Positions 8,241 through 16,636 are shown, counted from the stretch's first letter. The stretch is 23,948 nt of DNA from DASWOJ01 sp964242325 (GCA_964242325.1 CAXTCI010000075.1:1-23948); one strand, 5' to 3'. Program-made: numbers and translations. Notes: generated from the letters alone by a model not told the origin.

Positions 8241-9176
8241 TCAGGACGAAACGTGGAACGGCTTGCCGAGCGCCGCCGGGGCGCTAAGCCGCAATCGGGT
8301 GGCATCGCGGGAGATCAGCACGAGGACGACGACGGTCGCCAGATACGGCAAGGTGGCAAGCAGGTTCGGCGACACGTCAATGCCCAGCGCTCCCGCCTGG
8401 AACTGCGCGATGGTGACGAAGCCGAACAGCAGCGCCCCGAACAGCAGCATTACTGGGCGCCAAGCCGAGAACACCACCAGCGCCAGCGCGATCCAGCCGC
8501 GCCCGGCCACCATGTTCTCCGTCCACATCGGGGTATAGGCCAGGGACAGCGACGCGCCGGCCAGCCCGCTCATCGCCCCGCCGAACAGCACCGCCCACAG
8601 CCGGATGCGCCGCACGGAGTAGCCGAGCGCGAACGACACCTCGCCGCTTTCGCCCACGGCGCGCAGCAGCAGGCCGGGCCGGGTGCGCAGGAACCAGGCG
8701 ACGGCGAAGGGCGACGCCAGCGCCAGCCACACCAGCGGGTCCAGCAACATCAATTGCTGCACCAGCGGCGGGCGCGTCGCCAGGTCCGGGAACAGCGTCG
8801 TCGCCAGCCCCGGCAAGGGCTGCCCCTGGTAGGGGAACCCAACCAGCGCCGACAGGCCGATGCCAAAGATCGTCAGGGCAAGCCCGGCCGCGACCTGGTT
8901 GGCCAGCAGCCCGAGCGTGAGCGCGGCGAATAGCAGGCTCATGCCCACCCCGGCCACGGCGGCGCACAGCAGCCCGGCCACTGGCCCAGCCGCCACGGTG
9001 CCGATGAAGCCGCAGGCTGCGCCGACCAGCATCGTGCCCTCGACGCCGAGGTTCAGAACGCCGGACCGCTCCGTCACCAGCTCCCCCGTGCCCGCCAGCA
9101 GCAGCGGCGCGGCGGCGCGCAGGGTGGACACGACGATGCCCAGCGCCACCGCCAAGACGGAGCCGGACTCAAGCAT
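8241..9176 (-). CDS. BMP-type ABC transporter permease (second permease, NupQ/YufQ-like)
   Basis: This integral membrane subunit of 311 aa belongs to the BPD_transp_2 family that pairs with BMP binding proteins. The diagnostic N-terminal stretch LVTERSGVLNLGVEGTMLVG is present, followed by alternating hydrophobic segments, a cytoplasmic loop RTRPGLLLRAVGESGEVSFALGYSV split by charged residues, and a final TM pair before LISRDATRLRLSAP. Its start overlaps the end of the preceding permease gene by 8 nt, indicating coupled translation. It likely forms a heterodimeric pore with the product of 9169-10242. Confidence 0.92.
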   Translation of the reverse strand: MLESGSVLAVALGIVVSTLRAAAPLLLAGTGELVTERSGVLNLGVEGTMLVGAACGFIGTVAAGPVAGLLCAAVAGVGMSLLFAALTLGLLANQVAAGLALTIFGIGLSALVGFPYQGQPLPGLATTLFPDLATRPPLVQQLMLLDPLVWLALASPFAVAWFLRTRPGLLLRAVGESGEVSFALGYSVRRIRLWAVLFGGAMSGLAGASLSLAYTPMWTENMVAGRGWIALALVVFSAWRPVMLLFGALLFGFVTIAQFQAGALGIDVSPNLLATLPYLATVVVLVLISRDATRLRLSAPAALGKPFHVSS

Positions 9177-10242
9177 GCACGGCCCCCCGGTCCAGCCGCA
9201 CCCGGTATAGGATCAGCACGTCCACCCCGAGCAGGAAGAACAGCAGCATCCCCTGCATCACGCCGGTCGCCGCCAGCGGCAGTTGCAGGGTGATCTGCAA
9301 TCCCTCGCCGCCGAGGTAGAGCAGCGCCATCAGCAGGCTCGCCAGCAGCGCCCCCACCGGGTGCAGCCGCCCGAGGAAGGCGACGATGATGGCGGCGAAC
9401 CCGTAGCCCGGCGAGATCACCGGGGTCAGTTGCCCGATCGGCCCTGCGGCCTCGCACACGCCGGCCAGCCCGGCCAGGCCGCCGCTGACCAGCAGGCCCA
9501 GCCATACCGCGCCATTGCCGCTGAACCCGGCGTAGCGCGCCGCCGCCGGCGCCAGTCCCACGACCTGCAGCCGGTAGCCCGCCATGGTCCGCCCCAGCAG
9601 CACCGTGGCCGCCGCGACGGCCAGCAGCGCGAACAGTGCCCCCACGTGCAGCCGGGTGCCCGGCGCCAGCGCCGGCAGCAGGGCCTGCGGCGGGAACTGC
9701 CGGGTTTGCGGGAAGCTGAACCCGTCCGGGTCCTGCCACGGCCCGTGCACCAGCCAGCCCAGCACCTGCGCCGCCACATAGGACAGCATCAGCGTCGTCA
9801 GGATCTCGTGCGCGTTGAACCGGGTCCGCAGGAAGGCGGGGATCGCCGCCCAGGCCATGCCGCCCGCGACGCCCGCCAGCAGCATGAGCGGCAGCAGCAA
9901 GGCGCCGCCGCCATCCCCCGCCACCAGCGCCACGCCGCCACCGGCGATGGCGCCCATGGTGAACTGGCCCTCCGCCCCGATGTTCCACACGTTGGCCCGG
10001 CAGGCTACGGCGATGCCCACCGCGCACAGCGCCAGCGGCGTCGCCTTTAGCGCCAACTCCGCCAGGCCGTCGCGGCTTTGCAGCGGACTCAGGAACAGCA
10101 CCCGCAACGCCGCCCAGGGATCGCGCCCGAGCAGCGCGAACAGCAGCGCGCCCGCTACCATGGACATGACAACGGCCAGGAGCGGCGAGGCATACAGCAT
10201 GACCCGGGACGCAGCCGGCCGCCGTTCCAGCCTAAGCCGCAT
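9169..10242 (-). CDS. BMP-type ABC transporter permease (first permease, NupP/YufP-like)
   Basis: This 357-aa inner-membrane permease has the related hallmark AVACRANVWNIGAEGQFTMG, a long periplasmic segment (HGPWQDPDGFSFPQTRQFPP) typical of this subunit, and a loop region with RTMAGYRLQVVGLAPAAARYAGF. Around eight or more hydrophobic segments are visible. It overlaps the ATPase gene by 11 nt upstream (ATPase stop TAG at 10232-10234) and the next permease by 8 nt downstream, so the four importer genes form one tightly packed operon. Confidence 0.92.
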   Translation of the reverse strand: MRLRLERRPAASRVMLYASPLLAVVMSMVAGALLFALLGRDPWAALRVLFLSPLQSRDGLAELALKATPLALCAVGIAVACRANVWNIGAEGQFTMGAIAGGGVALVAGDGGGALLLPLMLLAGVAGGMAWAAIPAFLRTRFNAHEILTTLMLSYVAAQVLGWLVHGPWQDPDGFSFPQTRQFPPQALLPALAPGTRLHVGALFALLAVAAATVLLGRTMAGYRLQVVGLAPAAARYAGFSGNGAVWLGLLVSGGLAGLAGVCEAAGPIGQLTPVISPGYGFAAIIVAFLGRLHPVGALLASLLMALLYLGGEGLQITLQLPLAATGVMQGMLLFFLLGVDVLILYRVRLDRGAVHA

Positions 10243-11624
10243 CGGCCAGGCTTCCTGCTGTGCCGGGGGGCGGCATGCCGCCCATCGCCTGGCCGATTTC
10301 GGCGGGGGTCAGGCCCTCCACCGGGCGGGGCGGCACCAGGCGTCCGCCAGACAGCACGGCGATGCGGTCGCACAGTTCGAACAATTCGGCGAGGTCCTCC
10401 GACACCACCAGGACGCCGGCACCGGCGGCGGCGAGGGCGGACAACTCCTCGCGGATCGCCAGCGACGCGCCGATGTCCACGCCCCAGGTGGGGTGCGACG
10501 CCAGCAGCACGCGCGGGCCGGGCATCACCTCCCGCCCGACGATGAACTTCTGCAAGTTACCGCCGGACAGGCTGGCGGCGGGCGCCCCGGCGTCAGCGGC
10601 GCGCACGCCGAAGCGTTGGATCACCGCGGCCGCAGCCGCGCGCACCCCCCTGCGCCGTACGAAGCCGCCGCGGCACAGATCGTCCGACTGCCGGGTCAGC
10701 AGCATGTTGTCGGCCAGGGACAGCTCGGCGACGGCGCCGCGGCCCAGCCGCTCCTCCGGGATGAAGGCNNNNNNNNNNNNNNNNNNNNNNNNNNNNNNNN
10801 NNNNNNNNNNNNNNNNNNNNNNNNNNNNNNNNNNNNNNNNNNNNNNNNNNNNNNNNNNNNNNNNNNNNGCCGGGCTGGCCGCGGCGGCGCGCGGAGCGGG
10901 GCAGGGCGCGGCCGACCATCAGCTCCGCCAGTTCCGCCGGGCTGGTGCGGGTGGGGTCGCAGTGCGCGACGACCTGGCCGGCGCGCAACACGGTGGCGGC
11001 GGTGCACAGGGCGGCGACCTCCTCCAGCTTGTGGCTGGTGTAGAGGATGCTGCATCCCTCGGCGGCCAGCCGGCGCAGGGTGGCGAACAGGCCGTCGGCC
11101 TCCTGCGGCGTCAACACGGAGGTCGGCTCGTCCAGGATCAGCAAATGCGGCTCCTGCAGCAGGCAGCGCACGATCTCGACCCGCTGGCGCTCGCCGACCG
11201 AGAGTTCATGCACGTGCCGCCCCGGCGACACCGCCAGGCCGTAGCGGGCGGCGACGGCGGTGATCCGCCGGGTCAGGACGGGCAGGGACTCCCGGGTGCG
11301 CAGGCCAAGGGCCACGTTCTCCGCGACCGTCAAGGTCTCGAACAAGGAGAAGTGCTGGAACACCATGGCGATGCCCAGGCGACGTGCGGTGTCCGGGTCC
11401 ATCACGGGCACGTCGGCGCCGTTCCAAGCGATGCGGCCGGCATCCGGGCGCAGCAGGCCGCAGATGATCCGCATCAGGGTGCTCTTACCGGCGCCATTCT
11501 CACCAATCAGGGCGTGGATTTCACCGGGCGTCACCGCCAGGGTGATGCCGTCATTGGCCTGGGTCGCGCCCAGCCGCTTGCTGATGCCGTCCAGGTGCAG
11601 GCGCAGGGGCGGGTCAGTGGGCAT
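10232..11624 (-). CDS. BMP-type ABC transporter ATP-binding protein, two-domain, interrupted by assembly gap
   Basis: This duplicated-ATPase subunit powers the importer. The first nucleotide-binding domain reads from ATG 11624: Walker A GENGAGKST (41-49), Q-loop MVFQHFSLFETLTVAEN, signature LSVGERQRVEIVRCLL, Walker B LLILDEPTSVLTPQE. The second half resumes after the N run as AFIPEERLGRGAVAELSLADN, then SLSGGNLQKFIVGRE and HPTWGVDIGAS, ending at TAG 10232. The degenerate HPTWGVD in place of DEPTxGLD is typical of the second domain. The two halves are in different frames as written, which the artificial gap explains. The second Walker A lies in the missing part. The start is 33 nt after the deaminase stop, with a weak Shine-Dalgarno sequence. 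It should not be called a pseudogene on this evidence. Confidence 0.9.
10769..10868. other. Assembly gap (100 N)
   Basis: Exactly 100 N, a conventional placeholder for a gap of unknown size. It falls inside the two-domain ATPase. Related proteins have roughly 85-100 residues between the end of the first domain (GRALPR) and the AFIPEER motif, so the real missing sequence is probably longer than 100 nt. Codon phase on both sides requires a length divisible by 3 if the gene is intact. Confidence 0.95.
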
Positions 11625-11657
11625 GGCTGGAGTTCAGCAAAGGCCGTGCCATCAATG

Positions 11658-13001
11658 TCATCCCACCATTGCCGCGGCGGCGGCGGAGTGGCGGGCGATC
11701 AGCGCCGGCAAGTCCAGGCCGGGCACGGCACCGTCCTCCACCACCCAGCGCCCGGCCACCATCACCCGGTCCGCCCGGTGCGCGCCGCACAGCACCAGCG
11801 CCGCCAATGGGTCGCCAGCGCCGGAGAACCGCAGTTCGTCCAGCCGGAACAGCGCCAGGTCCGCGGCCGCTCCTGGCGCGATGCGGCCCAGCTCCGGACG
11901 GCCGAGGCAGGCGGCGGACCCCTCCGTCGCCCAACGCAGCGCGTCCCGGTGGCTGACGGCGCCGATGCCGTTGGCGGCCCGCTGCACCAGGAAGGCGGCG
12001 CGAACCTCCTGCATCATGTTGGACCCGTCGTTGGAGGCGGAACCATCCACCCCCAGTCCGACCGCGACGCCCGCGCGCTCTAACGCACAAACCCGGCAGG
12101 TGCCGGACGCCAGCACCTGGTTGGAGCAGGGGCAATGCGTCACGCCCACCCCCGCCGCCCCAAGCCGCGCCATGTCCGGCTCCGAGAAATGGATGCCGTG
12201 CGCCAGCCAGGTGCCCGGGCGCAGCCAGCCGCACTCGTCCAGGTAGTCCAGCGGCGAGCAGCCGAACCGCGCCTGGCAGAACTCCGCCTCGTCCACCGTT
12301 TCCGCCAGGTGCGTGTGCAGCCGCACCCCGGTCCGGGCCGCCAGCTCCGCGGTCCGCCGCATCAGCCCGGTGGTGACGGAGAAGGGCGAGCACGGCGCGA
12401 GCGCGATCTGCAGCATGGCGTGCGGGCGCGGGTCGTGGTGGCGGGCGATCAGCCGCTCGCTGTCGGCGAGGACCGTCTCGGCGTCCTGCACGACGCTCTC
12501 GGGCGGCAGGCCGCCATCGCGCACCGACAGGTCCATGGAGCCGCGCGTCAGCACCGCACGCATGCCCAGCCGGGCGGCCACCGCGGCCTCGATGCCGATG
12601 GCGTCCTCAAGTCCGGCGGGGAATACGTAATGGTGGTCGGTCGTGGTGGTGCAGCCGGACAGCAGCAGCTCCGCCATCGCCACTGTCACCGCGGCGTCCA
12701 GGGCCTCCGGCGTCAGGCGTGCCCACAGCGGATAAAGCGCCTGCAACCAGGGGAACAGCGTGCGGTCCAGCGCCGCCGGGCAGGCACGGGTCAGCGTCTG
12801 GTAGAAGTGGTGATGCGTGTTGACCAGCCCGGGGATGATGACGTGCTGGCTGGCGTCGAACGGCGCGGCGGGCCGGGACGGGGCGCCGCCGGCGGGCACC
12901 AGTTCGAGGATGCACCCGTCCTCCACCACCACGCCGCCCGGCGCGTCCGTCAGGATGGCCAGGGGGTTGCGAATCCAAAGCGGCTCGGTGGGGTCCGGCA
13001 T
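11658..13001 (-). CDS. Amidohydrolase, probable 8-oxoguanine deaminase (guanine deaminase/ATZ-TRZ family)
   Basis: This protein is predicted to hydrolyse an amino group from a purine ring (8-oxoguanine to urate). Numbered from ATG 13001 it has 447 aa with the metal HxH at 63/65 (GLVNTHHHFYQTLTRA), HTHLAE (229-234), AHGIHFSE (His268) and VDGSASND with Asp319. The sequences TRGSMDLSVRDGGLPPESV and NTHHHFYQTLTRA match my memory of characterised 8-oxoguanine deaminases better than guanine or cytosine deaminases. An in-frame TTG at 13019 would add 6 residues and has AGGA 9 nt upstream, whereas ATG 13001 has no clear Shine-Dalgarno sequence, so the start is open. It heads the importer operon and faces a uricase, which would consume urate. 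Guanine or another aminopurine remains possible as substrate. Confidence 0.85.
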   Translation of the reverse strand: MPDPTEPLWIRNPLAILTDAPGGVVVEDGCILELVPAGGAPSRPAAPFDASQHVIIPGLVNTHHHFYQTLTRACPAALDRTLFPWLQALYPLWARLTPEALDAAVTVAMAELLLSGCTTTTDHHYVFPAGLEDAIGIEAAVAARLGMRAVLTRGSMDLSVRDGGLPPESVVQDAETVLADSERLIARHHDPRPHAMLQIALAPCSPFSVTTGLMRRTAELAARTGVRLHTHLAETVDEAEFCQARFGCSPLDYLDECGWLRPGTWLAHGIHFSEPDMARLGAAGVGVTHCPCSNQVLASGTCRVCALERAGVAVGLGVDGSASNDGSNMMQEVRAAFLVQRAANGIGAVSHRDALRWATEGSAACLGRPELGRIAPGAAADLALFRLDELRFSGAGDPLAALVLCGAHRADRVMVAGRWVVEDGAVPGLDLPALIARHSAAAAAMVG

Positions 13002-13019
13002 GATGCGATGGCATAGCAA

Positions 13020-13036
13020 TTGCAGACTTCCTGCAA
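13020..13036. promoter_or_regulatory. Perfect palindrome TTGCAG-N5-CTGCAA, candidate operator
   Basis: A 6-5-6 inverted repeat lies in the divergent region between the deaminase and uricase genes. It abuts the possible TTG start of the deaminase and covers its AGGA box. The T-N11-A spacing inside a palindrome fits a LysR-type site, but other dimeric regulators are possible. No regulator gene is next to it. Confidence 0.4.
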
Positions 13037-13048
13037 GCCAATGTTGTG

Positions 13049-13059
13049 CCGCAATGCGG
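13049..13059. promoter_or_regulatory. Second palindrome CCGCA-A-TGCGG in the divergent promoter
   Basis: A perfect 5-1-5 inverted repeat whose centre is 26 bp from the centre of the first palindrome (about 2.5 helical turns). Its position suits a second operator half or an RNA hairpin in the uricase leader. Such a short GC-rich palindrome may also arise by chance. Confidence 0.3.
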
Positions 13060-13128
13060 AGGTGATGGATGGACGCCGCGCCAGCCCCGACCGCATCTTA
13101 ATGTGCCAAATCTAAACGGGAGCGTCCG

Positions 13129-13974
13129 ATGCCTCTCATCAGCAACTCCTACGGCAAGGGCCGGGTCCGGGTGATGCGCGTGGACCGCAGCGGCGACCGG
13201 CACGAGGTCCGGGAACTGACGATACAGGCGATGCTGGAGGGCGGGTTCGCCGCCGCCTACACCGCGGGCGACAACGCGGCGGTGGTGGCGACGGACACCA
13301 TCAAGAACATCGCCTACATCGTCGCGCGGGAGAACATCGGCGCCTGTGCGGAGGAGTATGCCGGCAAGCTCGCGGCCCGGTTCCTGGACCGCTACCCCCA
13401 GGTAGAGCGCGCGACGGTCCGCACGGCCGAGACCAAGTGGACCCGCGCCACCTTGGGCGGGGCGGAGCATCCCCACACCTTCACCCTGGACGCCAACGGC
13501 ACGCCCACGGTGGCGCTGACCGCCGGGCGGGACGGCAGGGTGGAGGTCGTGTCGGGGATCGCCGGCTATACCTTCATGAAGTCCACGGAGTCCGGCTGGG
13601 TTGGCTATGTCATGGACGAATACACCACCCTGCCGGAAACCCGGGACCGCATCGCGGCGACCGCGATGGACGCGGCCTGGACCTGGCGGCCCCCCCCGGC
13701 CGATTACCCTGCCGCCAACGCCCGCATCCTGTCCACCATGCTGGAGGTGTTCGGCACCACCTACAGCCACGGCGTGCAGGACAGCCTGCATCGTATGGGG
13801 GAGGCGGCGCTGGCGGCGGTGCCGGAGCTGGCGACGGTCAGCATGGCCTGTCCCAACAAGCATTACATTCCGTTCAACCTCGACCGGTTCGGCCTGTCTG
13901 GGGACAACATGGTGTTTGTCGCCACCGACGAGCCGTATGGGCAGATCGAGTGTACGGTGGGCCGGGTGGCGTAG
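13129..13974 (+). CDS. Urate oxidase (uricase)
   Basis: This cofactor-free enzyme oxidises urate to 5-hydroxyisourate. The 281-aa protein has the T-fold duplication and conserved sites: Lys10 (SYGKGRVRV), GDNAAVVATDTIKN (48-60) with the catalytic Thr, YTTLPETRDRIAAT, the SHGVQDSLHRMGEAAL helix, and CPNKHYIPFNLDRFG with His245, then ATDEPYGQIECTVGRV at the end. No peroxisomal C-terminal signal and no export signal, so cytoplasmic. Length is slightly short of 290-300 aa but complete. GGGAG lies shortly before the ATG. It is transcribed away from the deaminase/importer operon. HIU hydrolase and OHCU decarboxylase genes, the usual next steps, are not in this window. Confidence 0.93.
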   Translation: MPLISNSYGKGRVRVMRVDRSGDRHEVRELTIQAMLEGGFAAAYTAGDNAAVVATDTIKNIAYIVARENIGACAEEYAGKLAARFLDRYPQVERATVRTAETKWTRATLGGAEHPHTFTLDANGTPTVALTAGRDGRVEVVSGIAGYTFMKSTESGWVGYVMDEYTTLPETRDRIAATAMDAAWTWRPPPADYPAANARILSTMLEVFGTTYSHGVQDSLHRMGEAALAAVPELATVSMACPNKHYIPFNLDRFGLSGDNMVFVATDEPYGQIECTVGRVA

Positions 13975-14000
13975 CAGGTCGGGCTGCATCCCACCGTATC

Positions 14001-14039
14001 CTGCTTTTCAGGGCAGGCCGCGCTGGCCCTGAAAAGCAG
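14001..14039. terminator. Perfect 14-bp stem-loop after the uricase gene
   Basis: CTGCTTTTCAGGGC (14001-14014) pairs perfectly with GCCCTGAAAAGCAG (14026-14039) around an 11-nt loop, 26 nt after the uricase stop. The stem is long and exact, but no U-run follows on the + strand, so it is not a canonical intrinsic terminator. It may be a Rho-assisted terminator, a processing/stability hairpin, or a protein-binding palindrome for the downstream operon (next start at 14111). Confidence 0.5.
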
Positions 14040-14110
14040 AGGGTATGGTTGATTTGTCCCAGCGGGTGTTCTGTATGGCAGCCAGTCAGGCTGCGAGAAG
14101 GATTACCCAG

Positions 14111-15904
14111 ATGGACCTGCCCCCGTCCAACCCCCAGCTTGAGCCTGGCCCAATCCCGGTCGAGCCGCTGACCCGGCGCAAGGCGCCTGGCGATCTGCGC
14201 TCAGCCCGCTGGTTCGGCCCGGCCGATCTCCGCAGCTTCGGCCACCGCTCCCGAGCCATGCAGATGGGCTACGCGCCGGAGGAATGGACGGGCCGGCCGG
14301 TGATTGCCATCCTGAATACCTGGTCCGACCTGCAGCCCTGCCACATGCACTTCAAGTCGCGGGTGGAGGACGTGAAGCGCGGCGTCCTGATGGCCGGCGG
14401 CTTCCCGGTGGAGCTGCCGGCGCTGTCGCTGTCGGAGTCCTACCTCAAGCCGACCTCCATGCTGTATCGCAACATGCTGGCGATGGAGGCGGAGGAGCTG
14501 CTGCGCGCCCATCCGATAGACGGCGCGGTGCTGATGGGCGGCTGCGACAAGACCACGCCCGCCCTGCTGCTGGGTGCGACCAGCATGGACCTCCCCGCGA
14601 TCTTCGTGCCGGCCGGCCCCATGCTGCGCGGCAACTGGCAGGGCCGGACGCTCGGCTCCGGGTCCGACAGTTGGAAGTACTGGGACGAGCTGCGGGCGGG
14701 CAAGATCACCGACCAGGACTGGCTGGGGGTGGAGAGCGGCATCGCCCGCAGCTACGGCACCTGCATGACGATGGGCACCGCCAGCACCATGACCGCCATC
14801 GCCGAGGCCGTCGGCATGGTGCTGCCGGGCGGCAGCAGCATCCTCGCCGCCGACGCCGGCCACATCCGGCTGGCGTCCGAGTCCGGGCGGCGGATCGTGG
14901 ACATGGTGTGGGAGGACCTGACGCCCCGGCGCATCCAGACCCGCGCCGCCTTCGGCAACGCGATTGCCGTCGCCATGGCGATGGGCTGCTCGACCAACGC
15001 CATCATCCACCTGATCGCCATGGCCCGGCGCGCCGGGCACGATGTCGGGCTGGACGACTTCGAGCATTACAGCCGCCGGGTGCCGGTGATCGGCAACGTG
15101 CGGCCATCCGGCAACCAGTATCTGATGGAGGACTTCTTCTATGCCGGCGGCATACGCGCGCTGATGCAAAACATCCGCGACCACCTGGACCTGTCCTGCC
15201 TGACGGTGACCGGCCGCACCCTGGGCGAGAGCATCGAGGGTGCGCGCACCTTCAACGACGACGTGATCCGCACGGTGGACCGGCCGATCTACGGCGAGGG
15301 GTCCTTGGCCGTGCTGCGCGGCAACATGGCCCCGGATGGCTGCGTCATCAAGCCGGCGGCGATGGACCAGCGCTTCCTGCGGCATAGCGGCCCGGCGCTG
15401 GTGTTCGACGACTATCCCAGCATGAAGAAGGCGGTGGACGACCCGCTGCTGGACGTGACGCCCGACCACGTGCTGGTGCTGCGCAACGCCGGGCCGCAGG
15501 GCGGGCCGGGGATGCCGGAATGGGGGATGCTGCCGATGCCCAAGCGGCTGCTGCAAGAGGGCCACCGCGACATGATGCGGATGTCGGATGCGCGGATGTC
15601 GGGCACCAGCTACGGCGCCTGTGTGCTGCACGTGGCGCCGGAAAGCTGGGTGGGCGGGCCGCTTGCGCTGCTGCGGACCGGCGACATCGTGACGGTGGAC
15701 GTGCCGGCCCGCAGCATACGCATGGAGGTCAGCGACGAGGAGCTTGCAACCCGGCGCGCGGCCTGGGTGCCGCCGCCGCCCCGCTACGAGCGCGGCTACG
15801 GCCAGATGTTCACGCAGCACATCCAGCAGGCCAGCGAGGGCTGCGACTTCGACTTCCTGCGGACCGACCACGGCGCGCCGGTGCCGGAACCCGTCATCTA
15901 CTAG
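14111..15904 (+). CDS. IlvD/Edd-family dehydratase (sugar-acid dehydratase, possibly L-arabinonate type)
   Basis: This Fe-S dehydratase is predicted to convert an aldonic acid to its 2-keto-3-deoxy form. The 597-aa protein has the cluster cysteines Cys77 (NTWSDLQPCH), Cys145 (MGGCDKTTPALLLG) and Cys218 (ARSYGTCMTMGTASTM), and the C-terminal RMSGTSYGACVLHVAPE with the likely catalytic Ser. The RSARWFGPADLRSFGHRSRAM start and GGCDKTTPA are typical of the pentonate/aldonate dehydratase branch rather than of IlvD itself. Start ATG 14111 is chosen because AGAAGGA (14096-14102) lies 8 nt before it; the frame is open further up but without such support. It is followed after 12 nt by the RraA-like gene, so the two are co-transcribed. 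The exact sugar acid cannot be read from the sequence. Confidence 0.92.
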   Translation: MDLPPSNPQLEPGPIPVEPLTRRKAPGDLRSARWFGPADLRSFGHRSRAMQMGYAPEEWTGRPVIAILNTWSDLQPCHMHFKSRVEDVKRGVLMAGGFPVELPALSLSESYLKPTSMLYRNMLAMEAEELLRAHPIDGAVLMGGCDKTTPALLLGATSMDLPAIFVPAGPMLRGNWQGRTLGSGSDSWKYWDELRAGKITDQDWLGVESGIARSYGTCMTMGTASTMTAIAEAVGMVLPGGSSILAADAGHIRLASESGRRIVDMVWEDLTPRRIQTRAAFGNAIAVAMAMGCSTNAIIHLIAMARRAGHDVGLDDFEHYSRRVPVIGNVRPSGNQYLMEDFFYAGGIRALMQNIRDHLDLSCLTVTGRTLGESIEGARTFNDDVIRTVDRPIYGEGSLAVLRGNMAPDGCVIKPAAMDQRFLRHSGPALVFDDYPSMKKAVDDPLLDVTPDHVLVLRNAGPQGGPGMPEWGMLPMPKRLLQEGHRDMMRMSDARMSGTSYGACVLHVAPESWVGGPLALLRTGDIVTVDVPARSIRMEVSDEELATRRAAWVPPPPRYERGYGQMFTQHIQQASEGCDFDFLRTDHGAPVPEPVIY

Positions 15905-15916
15905 GGACGAGACAGG

Positions 15917-16636
15917 ATGACATTGAAGCCGGAAACCCGCGACAAGCTGCGGCTGGTCAGTACCGCGACCCTCGCCACCGCGTTATTCAAGCGCGGCCTG
16001 CGTCACCAGATGATCCAGGACGTGCATCCGCTGTCACCGCCGGGGCAGCACTCGATGGTCGGCGAGGCCTACACCCTGCGCTACATCCCGGCGCGCGAGG
16101 ACCTGAACGACATGTCGGTGTTCCGCAACCATTCCCACCCGCAGCGCCGGGCGGTGGAGGACTGCCCGCCCGGCTGCGTGATGATGATTGACAGCCGCAA
16201 GGACGCCCGTGCGGCGTCGGCCGGCGGCATCCTGGTCACGCGGCTGATGGTGCGCGGCGTCGCCGGCATCGTCACCGACGGCGGTTTCCGCGACAGCGCG
16301 GAGATCGCGGGCCTTGCCATGCCGTCCTACCACCAGCGTCCCAGCGCGCCGACCAACCTGACGCTGCACCAGGCCATAGACGTGCAGGTGCCCATCGGCT
16401 GCGGCGACGCGCCGGTGTTCCCGGGCGACGTGATCGTGGGCGACGCAGACGGCGTCATCGTCCTGCCTGCCCACTTGGCGGACGAGCTGGCCGCCGAGGC
16501 CACCGAGATGACCGCCTACGAGGATTTCGTCACCGAACGGGTCCGCGGCGGGCAGGCCACCATCGGGCTGTATCCGCCGACGGACGAGAGCAACCTCGAC
16601 CTGTTCAAGGAGTGGCGGGCGAAGATGGGGCGCTGA
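15917..16636 (+). CDS. RraA-family protein (aldolase/decarboxylase-like)
   Basis: This 239-aa protein has the RraA/HMG-aldolase fold. ASAGGILVTRLMVRGVAGIV followed by TDGGFRD carries the Arg-Asp pair used for metal and substrate binding in class II pyruvate aldolases of this family, and VPIGCGDAPVFPGDVIVGDADGV is the usual second half. Many such proteins are annotated as regulators of ribonuclease E, but the extended length and the operon with a sugar-acid dehydratase favour an enzyme that splits or decarboxylates the 2-keto-3-deoxy product. An ACAGG box is just before the ATG, 12 nt after the dehydratase stop. The enzymatic role is inferred from context. Confidence 0.85.
   Translation: MTLKPETRDKLRLVSTATLATALFKRGLRHQMIQDVHPLSPPGQHSMVGEAYTLRYIPAREDLNDMSVFRNHSHPQRRAVEDCPPGCVMMIDSRKDARAASAGGILVTRLMVRGVAGIVTDGGFRDSAEIAGLAMPSYHQRPSAPTNLTLHQAIDVQVPIGCGDAPVFPGDVIVGDADGVIVLPAHLADELAAEATEMTAYEDFVTERVRGGQATIGLYPPTDESNLDLFKEWRAKMGR

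Noticed and set aside
7036..8538. 500-codon + strand open frame
   Set aside because: It begins in a REP element (HPDPLPKGEG peptide) and then runs antisense to the binding-protein gene and into the permease gene; a GC-rich shadow frame.
10232..11624. Frameshifted pseudogene of the importer ATPase
   Set aside because: The frame change coincides exactly with the 100-N placeholder; both halves are well conserved without stops, so an assembly gap is the simpler explanation.
12607..13989. 460-codon minus-strand frame over uricase and deaminase start
   Set aside because: Shadow of uricase on the opposite strand, then the wrong frame of the deaminase; no recognisable domain.
14201..15871. 556-codon minus-strand open frame opposite the dehydratase
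   Set aside because: His/Gln/Arg/Gly-rich translation typical of the antisense of GC-rich genes; the + strand gene has all family motifs.
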